Below, in pieces: positions 48,412-59,194 of a stretch of 64,000 nucleotides of DNA (its first letter is position 1; every line of letters begins with the position of its first letter). The notes beneath the pieces were generated by a model that saw nothing but the letters and a program-made list of their open reading frames with translations, was not told the origin of the DNA and did not search any database. Position numbers and translations under genes: made by a program. This DNA is from Oryzias latipes (Eukaryota; Chordata; Actinopteri; Beloniformes; Adrianichthyidae): assembly GCF_002234675.1 (NCBI RefSeq), contig NC_019862.2, positions 32,374,134-32,438,133 of the forward strand, written 5' to 3'.

Positions 48412-48667
48412 ACTGTTATCCTAAAAACGGAGCCGGTTTAGCTCGTGCTGGTTTGCGGCGCCTTCCGTCCGTGCAACCAGGGTTCGACTCCGGGCTGCTC
48501 CCTATTCCCTTCTCCACCTCCGTGCCGGTTCCAAGCCCGGTTTGAGAAGGTTGCGTCAGGAAGGGCATCCGGCGTAAAACATTGCCAAGTTTACCATGCG
48601 ACTTGTTCGCTGTGGCGACCCCTGATGGGAGAAGCCGAAAGAGGAAGAAGACTGTTATCCTAAAAAC
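48412..48667 (+). mobile_element. tRNA-derived SINE with a perfect 17-bp target-site duplication
   Basis: The 17-bp direct repeat actgttatcctaaaaac occurs at 48412-48428 and 48651-48667, exactly flanking a 222-bp body. The body starts with an A-box-like tagctcgtgctgg and a good B box ggttcgactcc at tRNA-like spacing, so it carries an internal RNA polymerase III promoter. The rest (gttgcgtcaggaagggcatc, tggcgacccctgatggga, gaagccgaaagagg) is a tail I recognise from fish SINEs. The duplication has no mismatch, which points to a recent insertion. Confidence 0.9.
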
Positions 48668-49905
48668 ACTGTTTTTGTGTGTTTCTCCAGGATGCAAGAA
48701 CGCCATTTAACATTTCCAAACACTATCGACATCCAGCTGGAGGAATGTGCTTCCACTGCATCCATTCTGTCTCCTTGTCTGCTAAAGAGGCTTCATGCCA
48801 ACGTTGAAAATGTACAATCGTGCTGAAAACCGCTGCTCCCTTCAGTCCTTCAGGTCCTGATGTGAGGCATAACCTGAATTACTACTGAGCTCTTTGTATG
48901 AAATCATCGTTTTTACGTCCTTTAACATCAAATTACAAAGGTTGCACTTTTTCCCCTTGATTTTAAAGATGATGGCACAAAAATTGATGTGTTCCAAAGC
49001 ACAAAAGATCAACCACTAGTTTTAGCCTAACTTGTCTTATATGGAAGAGGTTTACCATGCAAGTTGTTTTTTTCTTTCAGAAATGCCATTTCATGATGTC
49101 TTCTAGGCTTTTGTTCATAAAGTTTCTGAATGTCTGCTCTGTGAATGTTTTGCTATAATGTGCCTTTTTTATTTTATTACATCTCTGCATTTTTTGACCC
49201 AGAAAACCTGTGAGAAAAACACTTAACGTCAGCAATACTTCTTTATTTTGTGTATTACTGCCACATAAACGGACGTTTGCTGAGGAATAAAACAGCAGCT
49301 AATATTTTGTTTCTCATAGGATGTGAATACAAAAAAAACAAATTTACATGATGAAATGTAAGACAGCAAAGAAACATTACATCCTTATAATCCAGCAGTT
49401 CTGTAACTAGAGAAACAAGCCCTTTGCATTTCCAAGCTTTTGTTTGCATCTGTTCCATAAGCAGCAGTGGATCACAAAAGTAAGAATCTCTCACCTGCTT
49501 TACTTTTATGGATTTGGACATTTTGGTTCAAATCCAACATTTGGGAGTTTTCAGGACAGAAAGTCATCGTTTGTGTTCAGAAGCTGCTTTGTTGATTCCT
49601 GTCCTTTGTTAAGGTTTGGGCTGCTTGTGGAAATTCCTGTGCATATTTCAGCTTCCATCCATGTCAAGCGGGGAAAAAAAACTATTTTTTCTCCTCTTTC
49701 TCACAAATTTCACTGTTTAACTCAAACTCTGCACTAACAAAAAGTTGTTTTTGTTTCACTGACAGCCTGATGAACCCTAATGGAAATTAGAAATGTCTTC
49801 AAATGTAATTTATCATTGTCAGAATTTTTATTTTGTTCTTTTTTACTTTACTTGTTGATGTTTTACGCAATTTTTACACAAGACTGAATAATATGCACTT
49901 CCCAA

Positions 49906-49911
49906 AATAAA
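49906..49911 (+). terminator. Candidate atcay polyadenylation signal AATAAA
   Basis: Canonical hexamer within cccaaaataaaatatt, followed by a T-rich stretch. It would close a terminal atcay exon that begins at 48691 if the 3' UTR intron is real. Confidence 0.4.
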
Positions 49912-50461
49912 ATATTTTCATTTTCATGTCTGAAAAGCACTACCTTTTTAATGCTAAACACCCCCTATGTGTCCCCTGCAGGAGTCTGCAGGGGTTTATC
50001 TGCTTGTTTTTCATCTGTCATTGGTGGATAAATATGAATCAATAAATGTCTCTGCCATTATTCCTTTCTCTTGATTCCTGCTGATTTGGCCTGTTGAACC
50101 CAAACATAAAAACATGCTCATCTACTACAAATGAATATGTGTAGTTGTGACTTTAATTCAACTTTGTTTAAGCGTAAAATCACATGAAATGGCATATCCT
50201 GTACACAAACAAGTGAATTAAATGTGTTTTAATCCTAAATTCAAATGCTAAATGCCATGAATTAAACAGGAATAGTGCAACTAAATAAAACTTTTCTTTG
50301 ACAGCTAAATTCTAATTTAGTTCATAGCTTGTCTGCATATTTCCTTTGTTTTACCTAAAACAAAGCAGATAAGATCAACAATTACAACTGTAATTTGTTA
50401 TGAAAAAAGTTTTTATACAAGAGTTTATATAATATGTAGTAAGGTTTTTTGTAGACCTTGT

Positions 50462-50610
50462 CAAGTCAATTCAATCAACTTTATTTACCCCCGAGGGGCA
50501 ATTCCCCTGGAGGTGCAGACAGTAGCATATGAAAAAAATAATCATCACAGCGAAACAAAGAGAGGCAAAATAAGAAACAATAAAAGATAAATAGCTGCAA
50601 GTGACAATAA
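50462..50610 (-). repeat. Dispersed LINE-tail-like repeat
   Basis: Begins caattcaatcaactttattt and continues cccccgaggggcaattcccc. This resembles the inverse 3' end of fish LINEs that read gggcaattcccctcgggg...aataaagttg. No coding sequence. Assignment is from motif memory. Confidence 0.5.
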
Positions 50611-50715
50611 AATCAGCAGCATGGTTTGTGTTGGTTCTCATTTATCCAGGTGACGTCAAGAAGTTGAGTCATGACAACTGGATTTAAAACGTATCACTTT
50701 GAATAAAAAAATGAG

Positions 50716-52640
50716 TGAAACTTTACCTGTTAATGTAAAACACCAGAAATATTTTAATGTAAAACACCAGAAATATTTTAATGTAAAACACCAGAAATAT
50801 TATTAATGTAAAACACCAGAAATATTTTAATGTAAAACACCAGAAATATTATTAATGTAAAACACCAGAAATATTATTAATGTAAAACACCAGAAATATT
50901 TTAATGTAAAACACCAGAAATATTTTAATGTAAAACACCAGAAATATTATTAATGTAAAACACCAGAAATATTTTAATGTAAAACACCAGAAATATTTTA
51001 ATGTAAAACACCAGAAATATTATTAATGTAAAACACCAGAAAAATTATTAATGTAAAACACCAGAAATATTATTAATGTAAAACACCAGAAATATTATTA
51101 ATGTAAAACACCAGAAATATTTTAATGTAAAACACCAGAAATATTTTAATGTAAAACACCAGAAATATTTTAATGTAAAACACCAGAAATATTATTAATG
51201 TAAAACACCAGAAATATTATTAATGTAAAACACCAGAAATATTTTAATGTAAAACACCAGAAATATTTTAATGTAAAACACCAGAAATATTTTAATGTAA
51301 AACACCAGAAATATTATTAATGTAAAACACCAGAAATATTTTAATGTAAAACACCAGAAATATTTTAATGTAAAACACCAGAAATATTATTAATGTAAAA
51401 CACCAGAAATATTATTAATGTAAAACACCAGAAATATTTTAATGTAAAACACCAGAAATATTATTAATGTAAAACACCAGAAATATTATTAATGTAAAAC
51501 ACCAGAAATATTTTAATGTAAAACACCAGAAATATTTTAATGTAAAACACCAGAAATATTATTAATGTAAAACACCAGAAATATTATTAATGTAAAACAC
51601 CAGAAATATTATTAATGTAAAACACCAGAAATATTATTAATGTAAAACACCAGAAATATTTTAATGTAAAACACCAGAAATATTATTAATGTAAAACACC
51701 AGAAATATTATTAATGTAAAACACCAGAAATATTTTAATGTAAAACACCAGAAATATTATTAATGTAAAACACCAGAAATATTTTAATGTAAAACACCAG
51801 AAATATTATTAATGTAAAACACCAGAAATATTATTAATGTAAAACACCAGAAATATTTTAATGTAAAACACCAGAAATATTTTAATGTAAAACACCAGAA
51901 ATATTATTAATGTAAAACACCAGAAATATTATTAATGTAAAACACCAGAAATATTATTAATGTAAAACACCAGAAATATTATTAATGTAAAACACCAGAA
52001 ATATTTTAATGTAAAACACCAGAAATATTATTAATGTAAAACACCAGAAATATTTTAATGTAAAACACCAGAAATATTATTAATGTAAAACACCAGAAAT
52101 ATTTTAATGTAAAACACCAGAAATATTTTAATGTAAAACACCAGAAATATTTTAATGTAAAACACCAGAAATATTTTTAATGTAAAACACCAGAAATATT
52201 ATTAATGTAAAACACCAGAAATATTTTAATGTAAAACACCAGAAATATTTTTAATGTAAAACACCAGAAATATTTTAATGTAAAACACCAGAAATATTTT
52301 AATGTAAAACACCAGAAATATTATTAATGTAAAACACCAGAAATATTTTAATGTAAAACACCAGAAATATTTTAATGTAAAACACCAGAAATATTATTAA
52401 TGTAAAACACCAGAAATATTTTAATGTAAAACACCAGAAATATTTTAATGTAAAACACCAGAAATATTTTAATGTAAAACACCAGAAATATTTTAATGTA
52501 AAACACCAGAAATATTTTAATGTAAAACACCAGAAATATTATTAATGTAAAACACCAGAAATATTTTAATGTAAAACACCAGAAATATTTTTAATGTAAA
52601 ACACCAGAAATATTTTTAATGTAAAACACCAGAAATATTT
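50716..52640. repeat. AT-rich tandem array of 24/25-bp units between atcay and nmrk2
   Basis: About 78 copies of aatgtaaaacaccagaaata followed by one of three endings: tttt (24-bp unit), ttatt (25-bp unit) or, only towards the right end, ttttt. The 20-bp core is almost invariant (one aaaat change near 51049). The order of short and long units is irregular, but an 11-unit pattern recurs with a 14-unit offset in 51.4-52.1 kb. There are no unique spacers between copies, so this is a satellite-type array and not CRISPR. Confidence 0.97.
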
Positions 52641-53945
52641 GGGGCAAAAAGCACCGGTCGGCCACATCTTTACTGTCTCACATCCGAACTTGTTTCCCAG
52701 TTCAGAAGCTTTATCAGACCTTCGGCTGCGTCACAAAGATGCTTCGATTACATTTACTAAACACGTTTTACTGAACAGTGTCAGTATTTGTAGGACAAAC
52801 AGAGTCATAATGAATGTTCCCACAGCTGACAGCTCAACATGTTGTTGGGTAGTGGAGTCAACATTTTCCAAAATGCCATTTTAACTTTTTTAAAAGAGTT
52901 AAGTTCTTGGAGGTTAGTTTACTGCACTTTTAATATGTTTAGTAGAGCACATCTTTGCAAGGTGCATACAGTACTTTCTTCCAGGAATACATGATAATAG
53001 TATTGGCATATAGTATAAACTTAGACAAGTTGTAATTCAGCTTTGTCTTTATAACCGCATAAAGCACCAACCTGCAGCCAACATCAACATAGATGATGTG
53101 GAGGCATTTGGAAATCTTTGAGACACACATTTGCTTATTGCATTTTTAAAACAATGCTGCTGCTTTTATCTGTGGTTACCTGACAAATTAAATAGACTGT
53201 CTCGCATTGTCCATTAAGAACCTGAGATGTTGTGGACCAGAGTTTAGAAATATCAAGCAGCTCTGTTCTGATGTCATTTATATCAATAAAGGTTTAGCAG
53301 TTGTTAATGAGTGGGAAGAAAAATGTGTTTTATTTTATTTAGTTATTCAGAAGTTTTACTAAAGTCTCTTTACAAAAAGAAATTCTCATTTAATTTGATG
53401 TTTTTCTGTTAAACCAGAAATCAGATATTTTTTAGAACTGTTTCTGGTACTTGAGTACTTTTGTACCACAGATAATTTACTCTTACTTGAGTAAATACAT
53501 GTTATTCATGGCTGCCTACTGTCTCCATACCTCTACTTAATCTCCTTTTTACTTACGTCAGTCTGGATGAATGAGTACTCCTACTTGGAAGACTTGGGCA
53601 ATACTTAAAAGCAAGTAGAAGTCTGTGTAGTACTGCTATACCATCTTACTGAAACTACTGCTACTACTACTTGAGCTGTACTGTCATGAAATATTATTAC
53701 GTGTAATTCTGAGATACTGTCCATTCTATGGCCAAGTTATGCTACTTAATGTTTATCAACAGGATTACAGTAAACTGTTATATTCATGGTATAAAGGTAT
53801 TTCTGTGTACCGCTTCAATGTCTCAGTGCGCTACCATCAAAGGTAGTTTTCCATAAGTCGTTTCCTCAGCGGTAAGGTGGCGTGAAACTGAACCGTCAGG
53901 TGGAACCGGGAACAGACCGCAGCAGCTGCGAGAGAGCGTGGAAAA
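52641..53945. other. Intergenic sequence before nmrk2
   Basis: No gene recognised. The section 53430-53700 is built of tacttgagta-like words (gtacttgagtacttttgtac, cttacttgagtaaatacatg) as in the ends of some hAT elements, but I could not pair two termini. The rest is ordinary AT-rich DNA. Confidence 0.5.
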
Positions 53946-53949
53946 ATGT

Positions 53950-54110
53950 GTGGGCTGTGATTGGCTGAAGACCGGAACTGTGCCGAATCTGATTGGCTGT
54001 CGCAGAGAGGCACGTCGCACGAGCGGAAAATGAACAGGACCCTGTCCGATCACGAGAACGCCCCTTCTGTGCGTGATCGTGACGTCACACATCAGCTAAT
54101 ATAAACCGAG
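53950..54110 (+). promoter_or_regulatory. nmrk2 core promoter: two CCAAT boxes, CRE, TATA
   Basis: Two inverted CCAAT boxes (gattggctg; ATTGG at 53960-53964 and 53992-53996) are followed by a full palindromic CRE, tgacgtca (54080-54087), and a TATA box, tataaa (54100-54105). The nmrk2 ATG is at 54232, leaving about 100 nt of 5' UTR if transcription starts near 54130. The order and spacing are those of a regulated RNA polymerase II promoter. Response to cAMP or CREB/ATF factors is inferred from the CRE alone. Confidence 0.7.
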
Positions 54111-54231
54111 TTGACCCTCGTGAGAGTTAAAACAAACTGAAGACTAGTTTATTCTCGGAGGACTTTAAAGTTTTGGTTTTTTTTCTTCGATAGTTTTTGT
54201 TTTCTCGGTGAAAGGAACAGAAAAAGAAGCG

Positions 54232-56486
54232 ATGAAGTACATTATAGGAATTGGCGGGTAAGTTTGTTTCGTGTTTTACTTAAATCTTTTTTTGTGTTCA
54301 TATTTGTGTGAATAAACTCTTGTGTGTGTGTGAGAAACACTAAACCGTTTGAACAGCCCCACTGTAGAGCTTGTCATGTATTGTAGCGTTGCAACATTGT
54401 GCTTTTGTACTGTATTAAAACAACCAACGTTGATTTTATGTGAACCCAAACGACTCTAAATTGTTATTATAATTTAGTCAGTAGTCGGCATTAACTTTTT
54501 AAAGTCTTTCAGCAGCCGCCCGCCTTTCTGCGGTGTCACTTCCGGTCTGTTTGTTGTCATAAATCGAGCGGGACTTTCGAAAATCGCCGCGTGACTCGCG
54601 TTAAAAATGGAGGGAGAATCATTTTGAAAACAAAACAAAGCGTTATATGTTGTTACCATAAATCTGACCCTTTTTAGGATATTATTGCCCCTCCAATTAT
54701 AGTTATGTTTTAAACTTGATTTATGCGGTTTTTACTTATTAGGAAGAAAAAATCAATTGTAGACACCGAAAAGCAAACAATGGCTCCATTTTTATTATCA
54801 AGCCGTAAACATAAAAGTGTTGCAATAAACAAGCTAACTATTCATCATTTAATGTCATTCATGTTCTTTTTTTCAGTGTCACAAATGGTGGTAAAACCAC
54901 TTTGACCAACAAACTGATCAAGACTTTGCCAAACTGCTGTGTTGTTCACCAGGATGACTTTTTCAAGGTTTGTTTAGTGAAGTTCCTGCTTTCTCCATTG
55001 TGTTTAGTTGCTGCTGGGCAGTTTTCCCTCATTGTGCTTTGGGCTAAAAGGACATTAGCATCCCCTTTGTCTTTGACCTTAGCCTCTGTGTTAACCTTTA
55101 TGGATTTCACATCTGACGTCTGTTCCTCAACATAATCATTATGTTAACATAACTCCCGTATTTTCCTGCATTCTCATTTCTGCTCGCCTTTATTCCTCCC
55201 TTGTTTTGGACTATTAACTCAAGCTAGCGAGTGACGTCTTTTTATAGCTGTTAGGTTGCAGCAGTGTTTTATTGGTCACTGTTATTTCAGAAACCCGATC
55301 ACATACAAGTCGGGGAGGATGGATTTAAACAATGGGACGGTAAGATTTCACTGAGGACTGCTGGTGACTCCATGTTTACCTCATTCATTCAATAACCAGC
55401 AGCCTGCACCTCATTTGGCGTCCAAACACACACGATCATTCACGGCTCCGCTCTTTACTCCCGTGTGTTCTTATCTTCTGTTCGCCCTCTTATCTCCCTG
55501 TTTGTTCATCAGTGATCACAGCGTTGGATATGGAAGCCATGACCAACACCATAAAGGGCTGGATGGAGAACCCGGTGAAGTTTGCGCGCTCGCATGGGGT
55601 CGCCCTGTCCCCGGTGCCGGCCGTGGCGAGCAGCGAGGAGCAGGTTCACATCCTGATTGTGGAGGGCTTTCTGCTGTACAACTACGCGTGAGTCATCTCT
55701 CCTTTGTCAAATGCAGTGCGACGCGTTATTAAGAAACCGTGATTAAAAGGGCCGTGGGGCAGATGCCAAGTCACGTGCTAACTTCACATGCTTGGCACTG
55801 GTTAGTGACTGACCCCCCCTGCAGCACAGTCTGCAGACGGTCCTGCAGTCGTAGATAAGACCGTGTCTGCAGCGACTGTACTCTCCGTTCTAGCAGACGC
55901 TCTGCAGCGCTGCAGATAAGAGCAGCAGGAACAGTTGTGTAATTACAGTCATGTGACCATCTGCCCCCCCTGCCAGGCCCCTGCTGGAGGCCTTTGACAA
56001 GTGCTACTACATCAGCATCCCCTACGAGGACTGCAAGAGGAGGAGAAGGTGAGCCACGCTTCACTGACTGCTGTCACTTCTCCTGATAATCGAAATGACC
56101 CAACTTTGTGTCAATTGTCGTCCTCAGTACGAGGCAGTACACCGTCCCAGACCCCCCCGGCCTGTTTGATGGTCACGTGTGGCCCATGTACCAGAAACAC
56201 AGACGGCAGATGGAGGACAGCGGCTTAAACATCGGTACGCCAGACTTTCTTCACGCCTGGAAATGCGTTTCTGATCCGTTTGTGGCACAGTGACGTTAAC
56301 GTTCCTGACTAAAAGTTAAAAACGAGACATTTGGGCAAACTTTCAGGAAGGAACGGTTGGGATGTCCCTGTTTTCTGTAAATGGATCACTTTGTTTGCAG
56401 AGTATCTGGATGGTGTGAAATCCAAAGAGGACCTCTACAACCAGGTCTACCAAGATATTCAGAACAACCTGCTGAATCGTTTATAG
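54232..56486 (+). CDS. nmrk2: Nicotinamide riboside kinase 2
   Basis: Phosphorylates nicotinamide riboside to nicotinamide mononucleotide with ATP, feeding NAD+ synthesis; the vertebrate paralogue is muscle-enriched and was also described as an integrin-binding protein. Exons: 54232-54257, 54877-54967, 55291-55339, 55513-55687, 55977-56048, 56128-56234, 56401-56486. They total 606 nt (201 residues), all in phase. Walker A motif is GVTNGGKTT (about residues 9-17). HQDDFFK carries the acidic residue expected in the active site, and later blocks are WDVITALDMEAM, ILIVEGFLLYNY, YISIPYEDCKRRR and PDPPGLFDGHVWPMY. The C-terminus YLDGVKSKEDLYNQV fits NMRK2 rather than NMRK1, and the position beside ATCAY supports this. 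Start context gcgATGa; promoter elements lie 100-270 bp upstream. Confidence 0.96.
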
Positions 56487-56749
56487 GTGGGTCTGGACTA
56501 GATTTAACCCAAACAAAGACTCCCTAAACGAGCAGAGGTCTAACCGGAGTCCCTGTTTGTTTCTCAGCAGGAAGAATGTGACCTTCTTCTGTACAGGACG
56601 TGTAAATAGCATCTTTTTGTTCTTTTTATGAAGAATTTTGAAAATGTTAACTTATGTTTTTATCTACTGTTTGGGTTTTTTATTTCATAACATTTGTTCT
56701 CATTTCCATATTTGTCTGACTTTTATCGGACCGTTTGGATCCAAACGCA

Positions 56750-56755
56750 AATAAA
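56750..56755 (+). terminator. nmrk2 polyadenylation signal AATAAA
   Basis: Hexamer in acgcaaataaaaaaatttc, 264 nt after the nmrk2 stop, followed by a GT-rich stretch (cagtgtttgtctg), the usual downstream element. Confidence 0.7.
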
Positions 56756-56973
56756 AAAATTTCAAACAAGTGAAAACTGTTCAGTGTTTGTCTGTTATTG
56801 ACGTTCAAAGGAGAAGTTGGTTCAACATTTTTAGAGTTCTATGTGAGAATTAGGATTATTATAAAACTATTATGAGCCTTTTAAAACGATGAAATCCTTT
56901 AAACAGGAGCCAAACAAACTAAATCCTGTTTACGGCAGACTACATTTCATGACCATATGACCATTGGAAACTA

Positions 56974-56994
56974 GGGGGGGGGGGGGGGGGGGGG
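56974..56994. repeat. Run of 21 G
   Basis: Uninterrupted guanine homopolymer. A similar run of 24 C lies at 48150-48173. Both are expected to vary in length and to be error-prone in sequencing. Confidence 0.95.
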
Positions 56995-57103
56995 CAGTTT
57001 GTCTGCTTCCTAAAACCAAATTGGGAACTACAAAAATAATGCAAAAGTGTTTGAATTTCAGTTCAGCTTTAAATATACAACATTTGATTGTTTTTATAAA
57101 TAA

Positions 57104-57253
57104 AATGATTTCTAAAGACCCTGTGACAGACTGGCGACCTGTCCAGGGCGTCCCCTGCCTTCACCCCCCCCAGGTGGCCGTATAGGCTCCAGCAGCACCG
57201 TCACCCCGAAAGGGAAAACCGGAATACAAGATGAATGATTTCTAAAGACCCTG
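57104..57253 (+). mobile_element. Short retroposon with a perfect 20-bp target-site duplication
   Basis: The 20 bp at 57104-57123 are repeated exactly at 57234-57253 (both contain gatttctaaagaccctg). Between them is a 110-bp insert: tgacagactggcgacctgtc, cagggcgtcccctgccttca, then ggctccagcagcaccg and cccgaaagggaaaaccgg. The insert matches a widespread vertebrate repeat whose usual wording is ctggcgacctgtccagggtg...ataggctccagc. It is either a SINE or a heavily 5'-truncated LINE. The exact duplication shows target-primed retroposition. Confidence 0.9.
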
Positions 57254-59194
57254 AAATTGCTAAATATAATTTTTGCCATTTAAATATTTCTTAATATATT
57301 GTGACTACAAATAAATGCATCTGTTGATGTTTTTAAAGTTTCATTTCCTCAAATGATGGTAAAGTAAAATTCTTAGCTGCATAACAAAATATTTTCTTAC
57401 AAAACAGTTTATGGATGTTTGAAAGAGGAGAAATTAGTTTAAGAGATTTTTCTATGTATTTATCTATACAAGACATATTTTATTAAGAATCTTTGTTTAT
57501 TGTTTCTAACTACAAAAATCCTTTTTTAATAGCATTTAAACGCTGAAAGGTCTTTTTTAATAATATACTTGCCTTAGAAAGGTTTGTTGGTTTCCCTGCT
57601 GCAGACAGACTGCAGGCCGGCTGCTGCCTCACATGACACCTGGACAGGTATTCCAGCTCACGCCATCCGTCATGTGGCGGTCATGAGGACGCAGTGGCGT
57701 CCTGACAGGTGGTCGTGAGCTGCAGCCTGGCCTGCAGAGTCATGGTGCTAAAAATGACAGCAGCATGCGTGATGACCAACATTTGTTTCCGATCACGTCG
57801 GAGCAGTCGGGCTCCAAAGGTTCAGCGGTGGTGTTGGCTTTGGGATTCATGCCGACACGCTGAACCACCGGCTGTTTCACACAGAAAATCCCAGTGGCTC
57901 CTTATTCCAGCATCTTTACAAGAACAACAGACCCAGTCTGGACACTTTCCTGGACTGATGCCTGAACCTCTTCACGTCACTGTCATTAAATATCTGCAAA
58001 TATTTCAAACCTGCTTTTCTCTGAGCCTCTCTTTGCTCTACACCTCTCCAAGCTTTTCTCAAAACCAGAACACTAGAAGTAAGGAAGTTCTTATTAAAAG
58101 AGTCCAAATAATTTTGCTTTATGTTCTTGACAAAAAACTTTATTTTAAAAGTTTAAGGATGTTATTTTAAAGTTCAGCAAATGCTGACAGACTGGAATTC
58201 ATTATCATTATTTCATTTCTCAGAATGAGAGCTGGTTCTCCTCAGCTGGAGATCATCCATGTCATTCCTTTCCACACAGTCACTCCTCCTGCTCGCTTTC
58301 TAACCCTCACACTAGAATTTACACTCTGACTGCTGGATGGATTCATATCCTGGATTGTTTTTTTCAGCTATTTCCTCAGACAGAAGAGGCTTCATGTACG
58401 TCAGCCTCTTCTGGTCAAAGTGTTCCCTCTGCGTCCCGGCTCCATGAGTGCGTGCACGCCAACCTGCGTGCGTGCACGCCAACCTGCTCTGCTGGGGACA
58501 GGAAAGATCCAAACAAAGGCAAAGGGGGCGACCTCTGACCTTCTAAGTCAATAATCAACCATCCACAGGATCCAGGCTGCAGATCACCACTTTGATCTCT
58601 TATCTCAGTATTTATTGCTGAGGATTACAATTACTGATAAAAATATCAGAGTGTAACCTTGAAATGTAAACAAATGTGACTCATAACAGAGCGTCTAACG
58701 TCACTTTAAGGTTGCTGAGAATTCCTGTGGGGATTGTTATGAACCCAAAAATGTGCGTTTATGTTCCTGGATGTTTGCTAAATTAAATGAAACTTCATAA
58801 AACAAACAAATTGTGCAGTACATACATGGCAGAAAGTACTTCAAAAGTACCACCTTGGTTGGTGGGTCTGTCCGCTATTTAACCCATGATGGTGACGCTT
58901 TTTCTTGGTGTTGATGATTTTCTTTAGAGGATTCCAGATGAGTGAGACCTCAGAGGTCCAATGGAATCTGCTTTCTTTCCCCTGCAGCACAAATCAACTA
59001 TTTAGATTTTTGTAATGCCATCGTGGAAGAGTAAAACCGTAGCTGGATTTTGTATGCCTCAATATTAAAGATTAATAAAGCAAATGAAGAAGGAATGAAA
59101 ACAGCTCGGCTTGTCCTGCAGAGCTCTACTGCCTCCTGGTGGTGAAAAATAGATACAACGAAAAGCACAGAAATTCCTCTGACCGCCTGCAGGC
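57254..59194. other. Intergenic sequence between nmrk2 and the retroposon
   Basis: No gene recognised. A 153-codon plus-strand frame at 57709-58170 has no motif, splice or promoter support. A small direct duplication (gtgcgtgcacgccaacctgc type) lies near 58449-58486. Confidence 0.5.

Larger units (their letters stand above)
47137..48690 (+). other. Probable intron in the atcay 3' UTR
   Basis: Twenty-nine nucleotides after the stop codon a strong donor appears (gaaaatgaag|GTAAGTTTT, 47137). A good acceptor, tgtgtttctccag|gatgcaag, ends at 48690. If spliced, the stop lies within 50 nt of the junction and nonsense-mediated decay would not be expected. The putative intron holds a dispersed repeat (47290-47460) and a SINE (48429-48650). 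A final exon from 48691 to the AATAAA at 49906-49911 would follow. Confidence 0.45.

Noticed and set aside
50716-52640. Regular repeat that superficially resembles a CRISPR array
   Set aside because: Units abut directly with no unique spacers, there are no cas genes, and the DNA is from a vertebrate.
53430-53700. Tol2-like hAT element suggested by tacttgagta words
   Set aside because: No pair of terminal inverted repeats or target duplication could be placed.
57709-58170. 153-codon plus-strand frame
   Set aside because: No conserved motif, no plausible promoter or splice sites, and ends in AT-rich low-complexity sequence.
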